Source: Thermus tengchongensis
GTDB lineage: Bacteria > Deinococcota > Deinococci > Deinococcales > Thermaceae
DNA: 64,000 nucleotides
Direction of reading: 5' to 3'
NCBI RefSeq assembly: GCF_021462405.1
Contig: NZ_JAKEDU010000009.1
Span: 19,565 to 83,564 of the forward strand
Shown: in pieces, positions 24,732 through 35,805 of the stretch
Numbering within the stretch: position 1 is the stretch's first letter
Layout of the letters: every line of letters begins with the position of its first letter
Program-made: the position numbers and the translations under genes
Notes under the pieces: generated by a model
What the model saw: the letters and a program-made list of their open reading frames with translations, nothing else
Databases searched by the model: none
What the model was told of the DNA's origin: nothing

Positions 24732-25335
24732 CCTGGACGGCACCCTGGTCGACACCGATCCCCTGCACCGCCTGGCCTGGCAGGAGGTCCTGGCCCCCTT
24801 GGGCCTTCGGGTGGACGAAGCGTTCTACCGCAAGCGCATCTCGGGCAGGCTGAACCCGGAGATCGTCCGCGACCTCCTGGGGCTGGAAGGGGAAGCGGCC
24901 TGGCGGCTCATCGAGGCCAAGGAGGCCCGCTTCCGGGAGCTGGCCCAGGATCTAAAACCCACCCCGGGGCTCCACGAGCTCTTGGCCGAGGCCGAGGCCC
25001 AGGGCCTCACCTGGGGGGTGGTGACCAACGCCCCCAGGGCCAACGCCCACCACGTGCTTAGGGCTTTGGGCCTCCACCCGCCCCTCCTGGTCCTGGCGGA
25101 GGAGGTGGGCCGGGGCAAGCCCGACCCCCTGCCCTACCGGGTGGCCTTGGAGCGGCTGAGGATCCCCCCGGAGGAGGCCTTGGCCTTTGAGGACTCCCCT
25201 TCCGGGGTGAGGAGCGCCGTGGGGGCGGGGATTCCCACCTACGCCCTCCTCACGGGGCACGAGGAGAAAACCCTCCTCGAGGCGGGGGCTAAAGGAGTCC
25301 TCCGCCACTTCCACCAAGCCCTGGATTTACTCTAG
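24709..25335 (+). CDS. HAD-family phosphatase/phosphoglucomutase-like protein
   Basis: 208 aa. HAD motif I is FDLDGTLVDTD (residues 7-17), motif II is TNAPR, the Lys is in GRGKPDPLPY, and motif IV is FEDSPSGVRSAVGAG. The small helical cap between motifs I and II matches the beta-phosphoglucomutase/phosphoglycolate group. The substrate is probably a small sugar or glycolate phosphate. Translationally coupled to the MFS gene upstream. Overlaps convergent menC-like gene by 9 bp. Confidence 0.85.
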   Translation: MLKALLFDLDGTLVDTDPLHRLAWQEVLAPLGLRVDEAFYRKRISGRLNPEIVRDLLGLEGEAAWRLIEAKEARFRELAQDLKPTPGLHELLAEAEAQGLTWGVVTNAPRANAHHVLRALGLHPPLLVLAEEVGRGKPDPLPYRVALERLRIPPEEALAFEDSPSGVRSAVGAGIPTYALLTGHEEKTLLEAGAKGVLRHFHQALDLL

Positions 25336-26406
25336 GGCATACCGTCGGAAGGCTTCCTCGTCAAACCGCACCTCTACCAGATCCTCCCAGTAAAGCCACC
25401 CCTGGCGGAAGGTGGGGAAGTCCAAGAACCCTCCTTCCGCCTTCAGGTGGAAGGCCAGCTCGTTGGGCTCGGTCACCCCTTGCTGGAAGGCCAGGAGGGC
25501 GGACTGGTAAGCGCCAAAGGAGCTCTGCGCCTGGCTGCCCACCATGGCCCGCTTGCCCCTTTCCCGGGCCAGGGAAAGCATCTCCAGGGTCCAGGTGATG
25601 CCGGTGCGGGCGGGCTTGAGGTTCAGGACGTCGAAGGTGTCCAAGGCCAGCTCCCGGCGGAGGTCCTTGGGGGTCATGGCCGAGTCGTCGGCGATGAGGG
25701 GGAGGATTTTCTTCTCCCTGAGCTTCCTTCTAGCCTCCACCTCCTCGATGGGCAAGGGCTCCTCCACGTAGAGGAGGCCGAGCTCCTTCCAGGCCAGGAG
25801 GTAGCGCTCGGCGTCCTTGGGGGATAAGGTCTCGTTGGCGTCGGCGTAGAGCTCGGCGTCCGGGAAGGCCTCCTTGAGGCGAGCGATCCGCCGGGAGTCC
25901 CCCTCGAGGTCCCGGCCCACCTTCACCTTGAAGACCCGCACCCCCGCCCCGTAGGCCATGCGGGCATCGGCGAGCATCTCCTCTTCCGAGGCCATGCCCA
26001 GGAGGTAGGCCACCCGCACCCGGTGCTTGGCGGGCTTCAGGACCTGGTGGAGCTCCTCCCCCTCGCTCCTGGCCCAAGCCTCCCAGAGGGCGGTGTCCAG
26101 GGCCCCCTTAAGGGCATAGTTGCAGGGGAAGCCTTCCAAAACCGCGCGGATGGCCTCCTGGTCGTCGGCCTCGAGGCCCAAGAGCCTGGGCCTCAGATAC
26201 TCTAGCCCCGCCCGCACGCTCCCCAGGGTCTCCCCGTAGATGGTGGGCCGTATGGCCACCTCCGCCCGGCCCAGGGCGCCGTCGGAAAGCTCCACCTCCA
26301 AAAGGGCGTGCTCCAGGGCGGCCATCTCCGAGGCCTTCCCCCAGCGCAAGGGGGCCTTCAGGGGGATGCGGAAAGGGATGAGACGAAGGTCCTTGATGGT
26401 CGCCAT
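25327..26406 (-). CDS. enolase-superfamily enzyme, muconate-lactonizing subgroup
   Basis: 359 aa. All catalytic positions of the MLE subgroup are present: K-x-K in FKVKVG (about residue 160), the metal ligands D in ADANE, E in EEPLP, D in ADDS, and the second Lys in LNLKPARTG. Such enzymes are o-succinylbenzoate synthases, dipeptide epimerases, N-acylamino acid racemases or cycloisomerases. The sequence alone does not separate these. No menaquinone genes are adjacent. Confidence 0.82.
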   Translation of the reverse strand: MATIKDLRLIPFRIPLKAPLRWGKASEMAALEHALLEVELSDGALGRAEVAIRPTIYGETLGSVRAGLEYLRPRLLGLEADDQEAIRAVLEGFPCNYALKGALDTALWEAWARSEGEELHQVLKPAKHRVRVAYLLGMASEEEMLADARMAYGAGVRVFKVKVGRDLEGDSRRIARLKEAFPDAELYADANETLSPKDAERYLLAWKELGLLYVEEPLPIEEVEARRKLREKKILPLIADDSAMTPKDLRRELALDTFDVLNLKPARTGITWTLEMLSLARERGKRAMVGSQAQSSFGAYQSALLAFQQGVTEPNELAFHLKAEGGFLDFPTFRQGWLYWEDLVEVRFDEEAFRRYALE

Positions 26407-26416
26407 AAGGCCATTC

Positions 26417-26520
26417 TAAGCACCCACACGCAAAGGTTGCCCCATCGGCTAAAGCTGAAGGGGCGTGCCTATGGTCTCTTTGGGGCCCCCGTCGTGGCGC
26501 AAGCCACGACGGGGTACTTA
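26417..26520 (+). mobile_element. 104-bp MITE-like element, copy 2 (end of the P-loop gene)
   Basis: Equal in length to 16164-16267 and differing at scattered positions. The right-hand 60 bp, including the 12-bp hairpin (26487-26498 with 26503-26514, GCAA loop), is almost identical. Its terminal TTA is the stop codon (TAA on the minus strand) of the gene at 26518-27231. The left end CTAAG is the inverse of the right-end CTTAG. Confidence 0.72.
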
Positions 26521-27231
26521 GAAGCCCCGCTCCCGCAAAAAGGTCCGCACCGCCAAGACCTCCTCCTCCGGGGAAAGCCTTTCGGTATCTAGGACAAGGG
26601 CCTGGGGATGGCCCTCCAAAAGGCGCAAAGGGCCTAGGGGATCGTAGTTGCGCTTCTCCTCGGCCACGATCTTGAGCTTGGCCAAGACCTCTTCCAAGGG
26701 CGCCAGGGCCAGGGCCTCCTCCAACTCTTCGGGCGAGAGCACCCCCTCGGCCAAGGCCCTTAGCTCCGCCCTTTCCTCTGGGCGAAGCTCCACCCGGTCA
26801 AAGGCATCCCGGCGGGAGAGGAGCCTCTTGAGCCTAGTAGCCTCCCGGGCGTGGAGGACCACGAAAAGGGCCTTGGGCAGGTGCTCCAAGGCGTAGGCCA
26901 CCTCCGCCTCCCCCCTCAGGCCGTCAAAGAGGAGGAGGGGGTGGGGTTCCGCATACCCCCGGGCCAGCACCTCCGCCACCCCTCCCGGGAACTCCTCCCG
27001 AAAGCGCCGGGTGAGGCGGAAGCGCTCCTCCCGGGGGATGGGGGGCTTGGCCCCGAAGCGGGGGAGGACGTAAAGGTCCACCAGTTCCCGGCGGTCGGGA
27101 AGGCGGGGTAGGCCCAGGGCCTCCACCAGCGTGCTCTTCCCCACCCCGGTGAGGCCCACCAGGATGACAAGGGAAGTCTCGCGAACGGGGAGCAAACCCT
27201 CTTCCTCAAACAGGGCAAAGCGCACGGCCAT
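26518..27231 (-). CDS. P-loop NTPase/kinase-like protein of unknown function
   Basis: 237 aa. Walker A is GLTGVGKST (about residues 27-35). It resembles small nucleotide or sugar kinases and chloramphenicol-phosphotransferase-like P-loop proteins, with a later LLLFDGLRGEAE acidic strand and an Arg-rich lid region (ATRLKRLLSRRDAFDRV). No membrane segments. Its stop codon is supplied by the edge of the 104-bp repeat, so the original C-terminus may have been different. No operon partner; divergent from the exported protein gene by 39 bp. Confidence 0.65.
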   Translation of the reverse strand: MAVRFALFEEEGLLPVRETSLVILVGLTGVGKSTLVEALGLPRLPDRRELVDLYVLPRFGAKPPIPREERFRLTRRFREEFPGGVAEVLARGYAEPHPLLLFDGLRGEAEVAYALEHLPKALFVVLHAREATRLKRLLSRRDAFDRVELRPEERAELRALAEGVLSPEELEEALALAPLEEVLAKLKIVAEEKRNYDPLGPLRLLEGHPQALVLDTERLSPEEEVLAVRTFLRERGF

Positions 27232-27270
27232 GACGCCATGCTAACCGGCCTCTGTTAGGATGGGAGGGGT

Positions 27271-27762
27271 ATGAAGCGGACCCTAGCTCTTCTAGCCCTG
27301 CTCCTAGGCTTCTCCCTGGCACAGGCCCCGGCCTACCCGGAAAACGCCCTGGGCCTCGGCTACGCCCCCGAGCGGGGGGTCTACCTGCAAGGAAGCCTCC
27401 TTCTGCCCTTCAGCCCTCTGGGCATCGACACCGGCCTGGACGCCCAGGTGCTCCTTTCGCAAAACCCCGAGGTCTACGCCCTCCTCAAGGCCAACCTCTT
27501 CCCCGGCCTGGTCCTCATGGACCTCTACACCTCGGTGGGCCTGGGCCTGGACCTGCGCTACCCCTTCGGGGTGCACCTGGGGCCGGTGGTGAGCCTCGAG
27601 GTGCCGGGAGGAGCCCTTTCCGCCTACGGGGGACTCGGCTACCAAAGTGGGTTCCACTTGGCCTGGGGAGCGGGGTTTAGGCTCTATCTGGAGCCCCTAG
27701 CCCTGGAGGTTTCCGCCTCTGATCGGTATCCCTTCCTCTTAAGCCTCCTCTACCTTTGGTAA
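27271..27762 (+). CDS. exported beta-barrel-like protein of unknown function
   Basis: 163 aa. Clear signal peptide (MKRTLALLALLLGFSLAQA). The mature part is short alternating hydrophobic/Gly strands (GVYLQGSLLLPF, LYTSVGLGLDLRYPFG, AYGGLGYQSGFHLAWGAGFRLYL) ending in LYLW. This is the pattern of small outer-membrane barrels of Thermus. Preceded by GGGAGGGG. No family recognised. It abuts the sugar permease gene by 3 bp. Confidence 0.6.
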   Translation: MKRTLALLALLLGFSLAQAPAYPENALGLGYAPERGVYLQGSLLLPFSPLGIDTGLDAQVLLSQNPEVYALLKANLFPGLVLMDLYTSVGLGLDLRYPFGVHLGPVVSLEVPGGALSAYGGLGYQSGFHLAWGAGFRLYLEPLALEVSASDRYPFLLSLLYLW

Positions 27763-27765
27763 CCC

Positions 27766-28602
27766 GTGCGCCGCCTGCCCCTTTTCCTCTTCTCCCTCCC
27801 CGCCCTCCTCACCCTGGGCCTTTTCGTCCTCTACCCCTTCCTGGACGTCCTCCGCTTCTCCACCTGGGAGTGGTCGGGGCTTTCCGAGCCCCGGCCCGTG
27901 GGCCTGAAGAACTACCAGGACCTCCTTCAAGACCCTGCCTTCTGGGGAAGCCTCCGGGTGACCCTTAAATTCATGCTCCTGGCCCTACCCCTCTTCGTGG
28001 GGCTTTCCGTTGGCCTAGCGGTGGCCCTGGAGGGGGCCCCCTACGAGCGCTTCGCCAAGAGCCTCCTCTTCCTCCCGGGCCTCGTCACCTTGGGCGGGGC
28101 CACCCTAAGCTGGTACACCCTCTTCACCCCGGAATACGGGGCCCTGGCCCAGTTCCTGCCCATTCCCCCCTGGGACCGGGAGGGGTTTTGGGCCTTGGTG
28201 ATGGTGGTCCTCTTCACCCTGTGGCGGCACCTGGGGTACGGGGTTCTGGTGGCCTCGGCCCGGCTCAAGGCCATCCCCAAAACGCTTTTGGAAGCTGCAT
28301 ACGTGGATGGGGCCGGACCTTGGGAAGCCTTCCGCCACGTGGTCCTTCCCCTCATGCGCCCGGCGGTGACCTTTTTGGTGGTGGTGGGCACCATCCTCTC
28401 CCTGCAGTCTTACGCTGCGGTCTTCCTCCTCACCCGGGGCGGGCCCTACGGGGCCACCCGGGTGCTGGGCTACTACCTTTACGAATCGGGGTTTGAGAAC
28501 TTCCGCCTGGGCTACGCCGCCGCCGTCACCGTGGTGATCCTCCTCCTCACCCTCCTCTTCGCCTACGCCCAGCTAAGGCTTCTGCGTCACGGGGAAGAGT
28601 AG
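27766..28602 (+). CDS. sugar ABC transporter permease, MalF/UgpA type
   Basis: 278 aa with six hydrophobic segments. The EAA loop that docks the ATPase is EAAYVDGAGPWEAFRHVVLPL (about residue 180). The N-terminus (FSLPALLTLGLFVLYPF) and the LKNYQDLL segment are typical of carbohydrate uptake CUT1 permeases. The start is GTG. It stands alone: no binding protein, second permease or ATPase is next to it. It may pair with distant genes or be a leftover. Confidence 0.82.
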   Translation: MRRLPLFLFSLPALLTLGLFVLYPFLDVLRFSTWEWSGLSEPRPVGLKNYQDLLQDPAFWGSLRVTLKFMLLALPLFVGLSVGLAVALEGAPYERFAKSLLFLPGLVTLGGATLSWYTLFTPEYGALAQFLPIPPWDREGFWALVMVVLFTLWRHLGYGVLVASARLKAIPKTLLEAAYVDGAGPWEAFRHVVLPLMRPAVTFLVVVGTILSLQSYAAVFLLTRGGPYGATRVLGYYLYESGFENFRLGYAAAVTVVILLLTLLFAYAQLRLLRHGEE

Positions 28603-29600
28603 CGGTAGCGGGCCAGGTCCTGCAGGTGCCCCTCAAAGTCAGCGTTCAGGAAAAGCCTGCCCTTGGCGTGGAAGAAGTAGAGGTACGGGCGCCCTTTGGG
28701 ATCGGTGCGCACCGGGTTGAGCACCGCCAGGAGGGCCGCCCGTCCGGGGTTGCCGATGGGCCCTGGGGGGAGGCCAGGGTAGCGGTAGGTGTTGTAGGGG
28801 GAGTCCACCCCGAAGTCCCCCGCCCTGCGGGAAAGCTCAGAAAGGCGCTTGCCCAGGGCATAGGCCACGGTGGGGTCCGCCTGGAGGGGCATGCCCCGTT
28901 CCAAACGGTTCAGGAAGACTCCAGCGATCTTGGGCATCTCCTCTGGGCTTCCCGCCTCCGCCTGCACGATGGAGGCTAGGGTCACCCAAGCGTGCACGGA
29001 AAGGCCTTGCTCCTCAAGCAGGCGCCGCACCGGAGGGGTGAGCTCGGCGGCGAAGCGGCTGAGCATGGCCCGCACCACCTCTTCGGGACCCACCAAGAGG
29101 TCAAAGGTATAGGTGGCGGGGAAGAGGTAGCCCTCGAGGGTGGGCCCCTCCACAAAGGAGGGCCTGACCGCCCCCGGCTCCCGGACGAGGCGCAAAAACC
29201 CCTCCCCGTCCAAGCCCGCCTGGGAAAGCCTTCGGGCGTAGTCCACCCCCCTCTCCCCCTCGGGGAAGGTGAGGGTCACCGTGAGGGGGCGCTCCCCCCC
29301 GGTGAGGGCCCGGGCCAGGCGGAAGGCCCCTTCCCCCTCGAGGCGGTAAACCCCGGGGACCAGCTTCTTGGCCCGGCCGGAAAAGCGGAGGTAGGCGGAA
29401 AAGAGGTACCCGGAGCGCAAAAGCCCGGCCTCTTCCAGAATCCTGGCCACCTCCTGGCCCGTGGCCCCCTTGGGGATGCGCACGGTGGCCTCCTTTCCCG
29501 TGGGACCCAAAAGCCAGAGGGCGTAGAAGAGGAGGAGGGCGAAGGTGAGGAAGAGGACCACCACTCCCCGCCAAAGCCAGGTCCTAGAGCCTTCCCGCAA
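28587..29600 (-). CDS. mltG: endolytic peptidoglycan transglycosylase MltG
   Basis: 337 aa. A single N-terminal membrane helix ([19 protein letters not shown]) is followed by a LysM-like region and the YceG domain. The catalytic Glu is in [26 protein letters not shown] (about residue 215), and [20 protein letters not shown] is diagnostic. It cuts nascent glycan strands outside the inner membrane. It overlaps ruvX by 17 bp and the convergent permease by 16 bp. Confidence 0.93.
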   Translation of the reverse strand: MREGSRTWLWRGVVVLFLTFALLLFYALWLLGPTGKEATVRIPKGATGQEVARILEEAGLLRSGYLFSAYLRFSGRAKKLVPGVYRLEGEGAFRLARALTGGERPLTVTLTFPEGERGVDYARRLSQAGLDGEGFLRLVREPGAVRPSFVEGPTLEGYLFPATYTFDLLVGPEEVVRAMLSRFAAELTPPVRRLLEEQGLSVHAWVTLASIVQAEAGSPEEMPKIAGVFLNRLERGMPLQADPTVAYALGKRLSELSRRAGDFGVDSPYNTYRYPGLPPGPIGNPGRAALLAVLNPVRTDPKGRPYLYFFHAKGRLFLNADFEGHLQDLARYRYSSP

Positions 29601-29991
29601 GATAGCCCTCCAAGAGGATCACCGCGCTCATCTCGTCCAACCGGCCCTTCTCCCGGCGGATCCGTTTGGGGGCATGTTTCAGGCGCCGGGCTGCTGCCTG
29701 GGTGGTGTAGCGCTCGTCCACAAGCTCCACCTCCACCCCCTTAGCCCTCAGCGCCTCCACCAGGGGAAGGACCCGCTTGGCCTGGGCGCTTTCCCTGAGG
29801 TCGGTGCGCAGGGGAAGGCCCACCAAGAGCTTCCCTAATCCCTCCCGGCGCACAAAGTCCAGGAGGGCCGCCACATCCTCCTCCAGGCTCCTCCGCACCA
29901 GATACCCCCGGCCAAAGGCGAAGGGGCTCCCCTCCTCCCCCACCGCCAGGCCGATCCGGGCCTCCCCCACGTCAAGCGCGCCCACCCGCAT
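29584..29991 (-). CDS. ruvX: Holliday junction resolvase-like YqgF/RuvX
   Basis: 135 aa. RNase H-like fold: [15 protein letters not shown] (residues 5-19) carries the first acidic residue. [24 protein letters not shown] and the C-terminal [17 protein letters not shown] complete the set. It probably processes pre-16S rRNA ends and/or junction DNA. Overlaps both neighbours, so it is part of the alaS downstream unit. Confidence 0.92.
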   Translation of the reverse strand: MRVGALDVGEARIGLAVGEEGSPFAFGRGYLVRRSLEEDVAALLDFVRREGLGKLLVGLPLRTDLRESAQAKRVLPLVEALRAKGVEVELVDERYTTQAAARRLKHAPKRIRREKGRLDEMSAVILLEGYLAGRL

Positions 29992-30661
29992 ACTGCACGC
30001 TGCGGTCCGCCAAGGCCACCCCCAGGTAGAGAAGGAAGACCCCTAGGGCCCTTCCCGCCTCCTCGAGGCCCACCACCCCGAAGCGGTTCAGGGTGCTGGT
30101 GGAGGCCAGCACCAAAGCGGCCAGGAAGATGAGGGCCGTGCCCTGGGCCCTGAGGGGGTTCCTGCGCCAGAAGAGCAGGGTGGTATAGAGGGCCACCCCC
30201 GCCATGAGGAGGGTGCCCAGGAGGTTGAAGGGGATGGTCCAGAGGCGGGGGGAGGTGAGGCTGGGCTCGGGGAAGGCCGCCCCCGAAGGGGTGTAGGGGG
30301 CGGGCAGGCGGGCGAAGTCCAGGGGGGCGGAGGCCACCAGGAAAAGCCCGTAGAGGATGAAGGGGACAAGCCCCAAAAGCAGGGCGCGGGCCGCCTTGGG
30401 GTTCAGGAGGGCCAGGCTTCCCAGGCCCAGGAAGGTCACCCCGTGCATGGCCCCGGCCAGGTACCAGAGGCGGTAGAGGAAGGGGTCCCAGGCCCCGAGG
30501 AGCTTGGCCATTAGCTCCGCGGAGACTGCCAGGGCGAAGAGGAGGAGGCCCAGGGCGTAGAGGGCGTTGTGGAGGGCGGGCCGCCTGCGGTACCGGGCGA
30601 AGGTGAGGCCGAAAAGGGCCCAGGAGAGGGCCACCGCTATCAGGCTCAAGAACAGGGTCAT
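29972..30661 (-). CDS. integral membrane protein of unknown function
   Basis: 229 aa with about seven hydrophobic segments and short basic loops ([22 protein letters not shown]). The pattern resembles 7TM proteins with an aromatic-rich first loop, but no catalytic motif is visible. It lies between alaS (41 bp) and ruvX (20-bp overlap), so it is co-transcribed with wall and translation genes. I do not recognise the family. Confidence 0.6.
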   Translation of the reverse strand: MTLFLSLIAVALSWALFGLTFARYRRRPALHNALYALGLLLFALAVSAELMAKLLGAWDPFLYRLWYLAGAMHGVTFLGLGSLALLNPKAARALLLGLVPFILYGLFLVASAPLDFARLPAPYTPSGAAFPEPSLTSPRLWTIPFNLLGTLLMAGVALYTTLLFWRRNPLRAQGTALIFLAALVLASTSTLNRFGVVGLEEAGRALGVFLLYLGVALADRSVQYAGGRA

Positions 30662-30702
30662 GCGGCCATTTTACCCTCAGGGGTACCCGGGATGGGTGTC
30701 CT

Positions 30703-33351
<2,649 letters not shown>

Positions 33352-33391
33352 GCCTCTGATTATAGGGGCTCAACGCGCCGGTCTTCACCCC

Positions 33392-33421
33392 TTTGACGTC
33401 AAACCCTCATACCGTCAAAAT
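33392..33421 (+). promoter_or_regulatory. promoter and candidate operator of the RHH/PIN pair
   Basis: TTTGACGTCAAA (33392-33403) is a perfect 12-bp palindrome that overlaps a -35 box TTGACG. CAAAAT (33416-33421) follows 17 bp later as a weak -10. The start would fall on the antitoxin ATG at 33428, a leaderless message. A second GTCAAA half-site is at 33414-33419. The layout suits autorepression by a ribbon-helix-helix protein. Confidence 0.55.
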
Positions 33422-33427
33422 GGTGGC

Positions 33428-33646
33428 ATGGCCAGGCGCAAGACCACCCTGTACCTGGAGGAAGAGGTGCTCCGGGCCGCCAAAGTGCGGGCAGCAAGCC
33501 TGGGCCTAAGGGAGTCGGAGCTGGTGGAGCGGGCCTTGCGCCACTACCTGGGCCTGGAACGCCTCGAGGCCCTTCTCAAAGGCCCCCTCTCCGAGGAAGA
33601 GGCCCTGAAGCTGGCCTATCAGGAGCTCCACGCCTCCCGGGGATGA
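33428..33646 (+). CDS. ribbon-helix-helix antitoxin
   Basis: 72 aa from ATG 33428. The N-terminal strand RKTTLYLEEEVLRAAKVRAASLGLRESELVERAL is a CopG/RHH DNA-binding domain. The acidic C-terminal tail (about 48-72) would bind and inhibit the toxin. The stop overlaps the toxin start as ATGA. It probably binds the palindrome just upstream. Confidence 0.82.
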   Translation: MARRKTTLYLEEEVLRAAKVRAASLGLRESELVERALRHYLGLERLEALLKGPLSEEEALKLAYQELHASRG

Positions 33647-34071
33647 TCCGCGCGGTCCTTGACCCGGGGGTGCTGGTGGCGGCCCTTCTTTCCTCCCAGG
33701 GGGCCCCGGCGCAACTTGTGCGCCTCTTGGTGAAAGGGCGTTTCCAGCTCGTCCTTTCCCCCAAGCTTCTCGAGGAAACCGAGCGGGTCCTAAAAAGACC
33801 CAAGTTCCGAGACCACGTGAACCTCGAGGAGGTCCAGGACTATCTGGCCTTCTTGGTCCGCTGGGGAGAGCTGGTCCCCGACCCTCCGGAAAGCCCGGGC
33901 CTATGCCCCGACCCCGGGGACGACTACGTGGTGGCCTTGGCGCGGGCCTCGAGGGCCAGGGTCCTGGTATCAGGGGATGGGCACCTGCTGGGGCTTTCCC
34001 ATCCCGAACCCCCTGTGCTCACCCCCAGGGCCTTTCTGGAGCTTCTGGAATCCCTCGGGCCTCAGGCATAA
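33643..34071 (+). CDS. PIN-domain toxin (putative RNase)
   Basis: 142 aa. A PIN-fold protein of the class often annotated 'toxin component, PIN family'. The strand VLDPGVLVAALLS carries the first Asp but reads D-P-G where the family usually has D-T-N. Later acidic residues are in the ETERVL helix and in CPDPGDDYVVALA. SGDGHLLGL closes the active site. The altered first motif may reduce activity. Confidence 0.8.
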   Translation: MIRAVLDPGVLVAALLSSQGAPAQLVRLLVKGRFQLVLSPKLLEETERVLKRPKFRDHVNLEEVQDYLAFLVRWGELVPDPPESPGLCPDPGDDYVVALARASRARVLVSGDGHLLGLSHPEPPVLTPRAFLELLESLGPQA

Positions 34072-34078
34072 TGGGGCC

Positions 34079-34354
34079 ATGACCGTCCAGATGCGCCGCT
34101 ACCGGCTTAAGGAAGGCACCCGAGAAGCTTTCCAAAAGGTTTTCCTAGAGGTCATCGTCCCCCTGCGCCAGGCCATGGGCTTCAGGGTGCTTGGGGCCTA
34201 CTGGCTCTCGGACCGGGACTTCCTCTGGTTCGTGGGGCACGAGAACTTCGCCGAGGCGGAGAAGGCTTACTACGAGCACCCCGAACGGAGGAAGGTGGAC
34301 CCCCGGGTGTTCCTGGAAGAGATGGAAACCCGCTTCGTGGAGAGGCTCCTCTAA
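34079..34354 (+). CDS. NIPSNAP-like dimeric alpha/beta-barrel protein
   Basis: 91 aa. VQMRRYRLKEGTREAFQKVFLEVIVPLRQAMGFRVLGAYWL and FLWFVGHENFAEAEKAYYEHPERRK fit a small ferredoxin-like (NIPSNAP/Dabb-type) domain. Function unknown. The ATG at 34079 lies 7 bp after the toxin stop, so it may ride in the same transcript. Confidence 0.65.
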   Translation: MTVQMRRYRLKEGTREAFQKVFLEVIVPLRQAMGFRVLGAYWLSDRDFLWFVGHENFAEAEKAYYEHPERRKVDPRVFLEEMETRFVERLL

Positions 34355-34465
34355 CCTCTACCCGCCCGGGTGGGGGGGCTGCCCCTCCTTCCCCTCCCGA
34401 AACCCGGGGCCATGCCCCACCGGCCCCGCGCGGGCCCCGTGGGGGGGCACGATACCCCGTGCGTG

Positions 34466-34603
34466 CTGTTGAACCCTTCCCTCGCCTTCACCTGGCGGAG
34501 GTCTTGGATACCCTTTCACCGGGGCCCCCACGCGGACAAAGTCCGCATGGGGTGGTATCACCGGGGCCCCCAGGGGGACTTTGTCCCCGTGGGGTGGTGT
34601 GAC
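34466..34603 (-). repeat. double-hairpin repeat, long form, copy 1
   Basis: 138 bp that match, in reverse complement, the copy at 46157-46289. From one end: CTGTTGAACC, CACCTGGCGG, then two tandem hairpins, each flanked by GGGGCCCCC and GTGGGGTGGT. The rest of the 299-bp gap (34355-34653) is GC-rich, with one more palindrome-like stretch near 34405-34445 and no gene. Confidence 0.7.
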
Positions 34604-34653
34604 CTGTGCTCCCCCCCACACCCGGCCCGCTCCCAAGGGGTAAGCTTGGCCCT

Positions 34654-35796
34654 GTGGAGATCTTCCACCTGGTCCTACGCAACCTCCTGGCCCGCCCCGT
34701 GCGGAGCCTCCTCACCCTCCTCGGGGTCCTCATCGCCACCAGCAGCATGGTCCTCTTTCTCTCCTTCGGGGAGGGCTTAAGGCGCTCCCTCTTCCAGGAG
34801 CTTTCCCGGGTGGGCCCCGCCATCCAGGTGGTGCCGGAAGGCACGGAGGGCCTGGGTTTCGGCGCTTACCCGGAGATCACCCCCGCGCAGCTCCAAGCCC
34901 TGGAGGAGGCGGGCCGGGCCTTAGGGGTAAGGGCCTTGGTGCCCACCCTCTTCCTGAGCCGGGGCGGGTTTGACCCCCAGACCTCCTTCTTCTTCCAGGG
35001 CCTGCCCCGAGGGGTGGGGCCGGACCTCCTCTACCCCGGGGTAAGGGCCAAGGAGGGCCGTCTGGTTCCCACGGCAGGAGGTGCGGTGGTGGGGGGGAAG
35101 GTGGCCAAACGGAGCCAGCTCGCCCTGGAAAGCCCCTTGCGCCTTTCCCCCCAGGTGACCCTTAGGGTGGAGGGCATCCTGGAGGAAAGCGGGGGCCTGG
35201 CGGACAACCTGATCTTCGTGCCCCTGGAGGCCTTGCAGAGGGTGCTGGGCACCCAGAACTTCAGCGCGGTCTTGGTAGCCCTCTCACCGGGACAAAGGGC
35301 GGAGGAAGTGGCGAGAAACCTGGAAAAGGCGGTCCCAGGCCTCAAAGCCCAGACCACGGGGGACGTGATGCGCTTTGCCGAGCGCGCTTTGCGCATCAGC
35401 GACCTGGTGCGCTTCGGCATCAGCCTGGTGGCCTTGATCGTGGGCGGGCTTCTGGTGGCCAACACGGTGATGATGTCCGTGTACGAGCGCACCCGGGAGT
35501 TCGGGGTCATGCGGGCTTTGGGGGCCAGGCGGGGCTTCATCTTCCGGCTGGTGGTCCTCGAGGCCCTCTTCCTGGCCCTCCTGGGCGGGACCCTGGGCCT
35601 GGCCTTGGGGGGCATGGTTTCCTACGCCATCAACCTCTATACCTTCGCCCAGGTGGGTCTGGCCCTCTCCGCCGTAACCCCCCGCCTGGCCCTTTTCTCC
35701 CTCCTGGTGGCCTTGAGCCTGGGCCTTTTCGCCGGCCTCCTTCCCGCCTACAACGCCAGCCGCATCCCGGTGGTGGAAGCCCTGGGGAGGGTCTAG
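34654..35796 (+). CDS. ABC transporter permease, FtsX/MacB (LolC-like) family
   Basis: 380 aa from GTG 34654. TM1 is in LLARPVRSLLTLLGVLIATSSMVLFLSFG, followed by a ~200-residue extracytoplasmic MacB-type domain. Three more TM segments form the FtsX domain, with the typical VYERTREFGVMRALGARRGFIFRLVVLEALFLALLGGTLGLALGG stretch. It works with the ATPase gene 9 bp downstream, probably to move lipoproteins, lipids or toxic compounds. Confidence 0.85.
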   Translation: MEIFHLVLRNLLARPVRSLLTLLGVLIATSSMVLFLSFGEGLRRSLFQELSRVGPAIQVVPEGTEGLGFGAYPEITPAQLQALEEAGRALGVRALVPTLFLSRGGFDPQTSFFFQGLPRGVGPDLLYPGVRAKEGRLVPTAGGAVVGGKVAKRSQLALESPLRLSPQVTLRVEGILEESGGLADNLIFVPLEALQRVLGTQNFSAVLVALSPGQRAEEVARNLEKAVPGLKAQTTGDVMRFAERALRISDLVRFGISLVALIVGGLLVANTVMMSVYERTREFGVMRALGARRGFIFRLVVLEALFLALLGGTLGLALGGMVSYAINLYTFAQVGLALSAVTPRLALFSLLVALSLGLFAGLLPAYNASRIPVVEALGRV

Positions 35797-35805
35797 GGGG
35801 TGCCC

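Noticed and set aside
26308..26592. Small plus-strand ORF spanning the second 104-bp repeat
   Set aside because: It reads from antisense of the enolase-superfamily gene through the repeat. Similarity to part of MntA comes only from the shared element.
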